64,000 nt of DNA. Source: Herminiimonas sp. KBW02. GTDB taxonomy: Bacteria > Pseudomonadota > Gammaproteobacteria > Burkholderiales > Burkholderiaceae_D. This document shows positions 62,474-64,000 of this stretch, piece after piece. Within the stretch, counting starts at the first letter, position 1; every line of letters starts with the position of its first letter. A model generated the notes under the pieces. The model saw only the letters and a program-made list of their open reading frames with translations, was not told the DNA's origin and did no database searches. The position numbers and the translations under genes were made by a program. Location: assembly GCF_003852535.1 (NCBI RefSeq), contig NZ_QAJP01000004.1:978719-1042718 (forward strand), given 5' to 3'.

Positions 62474-64000
62474 TTAATGAGCGTGGCTAGCGGACGCTTT
62501 GCCTAATTCAGCTTTGATAAGGAAGCTGTTTGTCCCTGCATAGTCCTCTCCAGTCTCTAGCCCCTTCAGAACCTCAACGTACTTCGCGCCACGACGGCCA
62601 AGCTCAAGCGGTCGTGCCTCAAAGAGTTCACCATAGCGACCGAAAACAACGGTTGCATTGCCTAACGTTTGGATAGAGTCCGTCGTCACTGCCACAGGAA
62701 CGTCGACTTCATCAGACACCAACGCAACGTTAACTGCTAAGCCTGGACGCCAAGTACCTTTAGGGTTCGCCATCACTATCCGTGCTTTAGCAGCGCGCGT
62801 TTGTTCGCCTACGAGGGAACCTATATACGAAACCGTTCCAGTGCCTTCAGCATCAAATGCTGTCGCCTTCACAGTCGCTTTTTGACCAGTTTTTACGGCA
62901 TTGATATCTTGAGCGCGGACGGTCAGATCAACCCACACTGTGGACAAGTCCGAAATATCAAAGATATTTGCGTCTTCTTTCGCAACTGTTCCGGCAGAAA
63001 TACGCTTCTCAGTGATGACGCCATCAATTGGCGATCGAATTTCGTATTGAGTCAGATTTGTCGAGGATGGTGACGCACCTAAAGCAGCGAGCTTCTGTTG
63101 CGCGCTTTGTGCAATGATTTGTGCTTCCTGCATTGTGGTACGAGCTTGCAAATAATCCTGTTCAGCAGATATTTTTTCTTCCCACAATGTTTTTTCGCGC
63201 TCATAGGTAGTACGAGCTAACGCAAGACGTTTTTGAGCGGCAAGAAGTTCGCTACGTTGATCGGAAAGCGCTTGGCTAGATATCACTGCAAGTATCTGGC
63301 CCTTACGCACCCGATCCCCAGCGTTTGCACGGACCGATTCAACAATGCCCGCTAGTCTAGGTACCACTTGGACGGTGCGGTCTTCATTAAGACGAATTTC
63401 TCCGATTAGTTGCAACTCTGTTTTGATGCGGACAGGCCCTGCCTTGAGGATTTTTACGCCGTTTTTTGTTAATTGTTCGTCGCTCATAGCAACTTGGCCT
63501 TCTTCTTGCGCATATGAGAACTCATATGATTGGTCGCCTTTGGTGGCCTTGATCTGAACCTTAAATGAGTGAGGTTCTTCGATGATCGAGTTACTTTTTA
63601 AATAGTCATTCTCCTTTGAGAATGAAATACTTTGAGGGCTTCGTCCAAGTCGCTCCAGAATTACGACGGCCTTAGTCGCGGCTGGATCGATTGGCTTTCC
63701 ATCTTGGTAGGTATATATACGAAATTGAGGCTTGCCCTCATTTTCAGAAATAGTCAGCTCAAGGCTGTATCCATCTTTAGTGAATAATTTCCCGCCCTTA
63801 GGACCACTTTGAGGCGTTGATTCGGCGTGATGCTCATTGTCTTCATGCCCACCCGCATCATCATGTTTTGTCGCACTTTTTTTTCCATGATGCTCAGTGT
63901 CAGCGTGCTCCTTAGTTTCCGCATGTCCTTTGCCGGACTCTTCATTTTGCGCGCCTTTCGGATCTGAGACTAAGATCAAGCCTCCTAAAAGAAGGCCGAT
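62474..64000 (-). CDS. czcB: CzcB-like periplasmic adaptor, 5' end beyond the right edge
   Basis: Membrane fusion protein of the CzcCBA pump; about 508 residues are in the window. The frame is open to the edge, with a hydrophobic stretch (IGLLLGGLILVS) that must be the end of the N-terminal anchor or signal, so the true start is outside. A His-rich segment follows (EHADTEHHGKKSATKHDDAG, then HEDNEHHAES), suited to bind zinc or cobalt. Adaptor domains follow, with IRSPIDGVITEKRISAGTVA as the lipoyl-like signature. It is first of the visible czcB-PII-czcA set. Confidence 0.92.
   Translation of the reverse strand: MGLLLGGLILVSDPKGAQNEESGKGHAETKEHADTEHHGKKSATKHDDAGGHEDNEHHAESTPQSGPKGGKLFTKDGYSLELTISENEGKPQFRIYTYQDGKPIDPAATKAVVILERLGRSPQSISFSKENDYLKSNSIIEEPHSFKVQIKATKGDQSYEFSYAQEEGQVAMSDEQLTKNGVKILKAGPVRIKTELQLIGEIRLNEDRTVQVVPRLAGIVESVRANAGDRVRKGQILAVISSQALSDQRSELLAAQKRLALARTTYEREKTLWEEKISAEQDYLQARTTMQEAQIIAQSAQQKLAALGASPSSTNLTQYEIRSPIDGVITEKRISAGTVAKEDANIFDISDLSTVWVDLTVRAQDINAVKTGQKATVKATAFDAEGTGTVSYIGSLVGEQTRAAKARIVMANPKGTWRPGLAVNVALVSDEVDVPVAVTTDSIQTLGNATVVFGRYGELFEARPLELGRRGAKYVEVLKGLETGEDYAGTNSFLIKAELGKASASHAH

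Noticed and set aside
1-64000. CRISPR array
   Set aside because: No regularly spaced identical repeats were seen on reading; the only close direct repeats are the two at 30142-30181.
1-64000. Transposase or complete insertion sequence
   Set aside because: No frame with DDE transposase features was seen; only possible relic repeats are present.

Overview
The window looks like chromosomal DNA of a betaproteobacterium, most likely of the Oxalobacteraceae (Herminiimonas/Janthinobacterium-like). This rests on the gene repertoire and style: an MdtABC-type pump with a NodT-type outer membrane protein, an exported-type malate:quinone oxidoreductase, DUF4124 and DUF4148 proteins, and pbr/cus/czc metal loci. 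It is a judgement from reading, not from a database search.

Positions 1-30042 read as ordinary chromosome. From the left come the start of peptide deformylase (def, running off the edge), then a four-gene efflux operon on the minus strand (mdtA-mdtB-mdtC-outer membrane channel). A run of mostly single housekeeping or stress genes follows: a monooxygenase-like protein, a propeller-like protein, a nucleoside deaminase, an ankyrin protein, a LysR regulator, Cu/Zn superoxide dismutase, a flavin reductase, a secreted nuclease, mqo, small membrane proteins, a hotdog thioesterase and a DUF4124 protein. The section ends with the conserved pair of a giant alpha-2-macroglobulin and penicillin-binding protein 1C. 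Two decayed gene ends (a VOC/PhnB-like tail near 11.7 kb and a cysteine-containing fragment near 20.1 kb) lie in the gaps.

At about 30.07 kb, just after pbpC, there is a 28-bp site resembling a XerCD dif site. Beyond it the character changes to accessory DNA that continues to the right edge. The first part (30.3-35.4 kb, visibly AT-richer) carries a solitary ParD-like antitoxin, two unrecognised genes and a tightly packed CBASS-like anti-phage operon. That operon is CD-NTase, E2-like protein, a second CD-NTase and an S-4TM membrane effector. Next comes a mobility/regulation module (35.9-39.4 kb): a tyrosine recombinase, an unknown membrane-tailed protein, and a KfrA-like coiled-coil DNA-binding protein with a palindromic operator.

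From 39.6 kb to the end the island is a multi-metal resistance region. It holds a lead locus (pbrT-like permease, fused pbrBC, pbrA, divergent pbrR with a 19-bp-spacer MerR promoter), a copper/silver cus operon (small exported protein, cusC, cusB with a fused CusF domain, cusA, cusF), an envelope module (GT2 glycosyltransferase, phosphoethanolamine transferase, orphan FlgB), and a czc-type cobalt/zinc/cadmium region (czcB, PII-like protein, czcA, MgtC-like protein, zinc-ribbon protein, czcD).

The items most worth a second look are the CBASS operon with two apparently intact cyclases, the eptA-flgB pair, and the dif-like junction.
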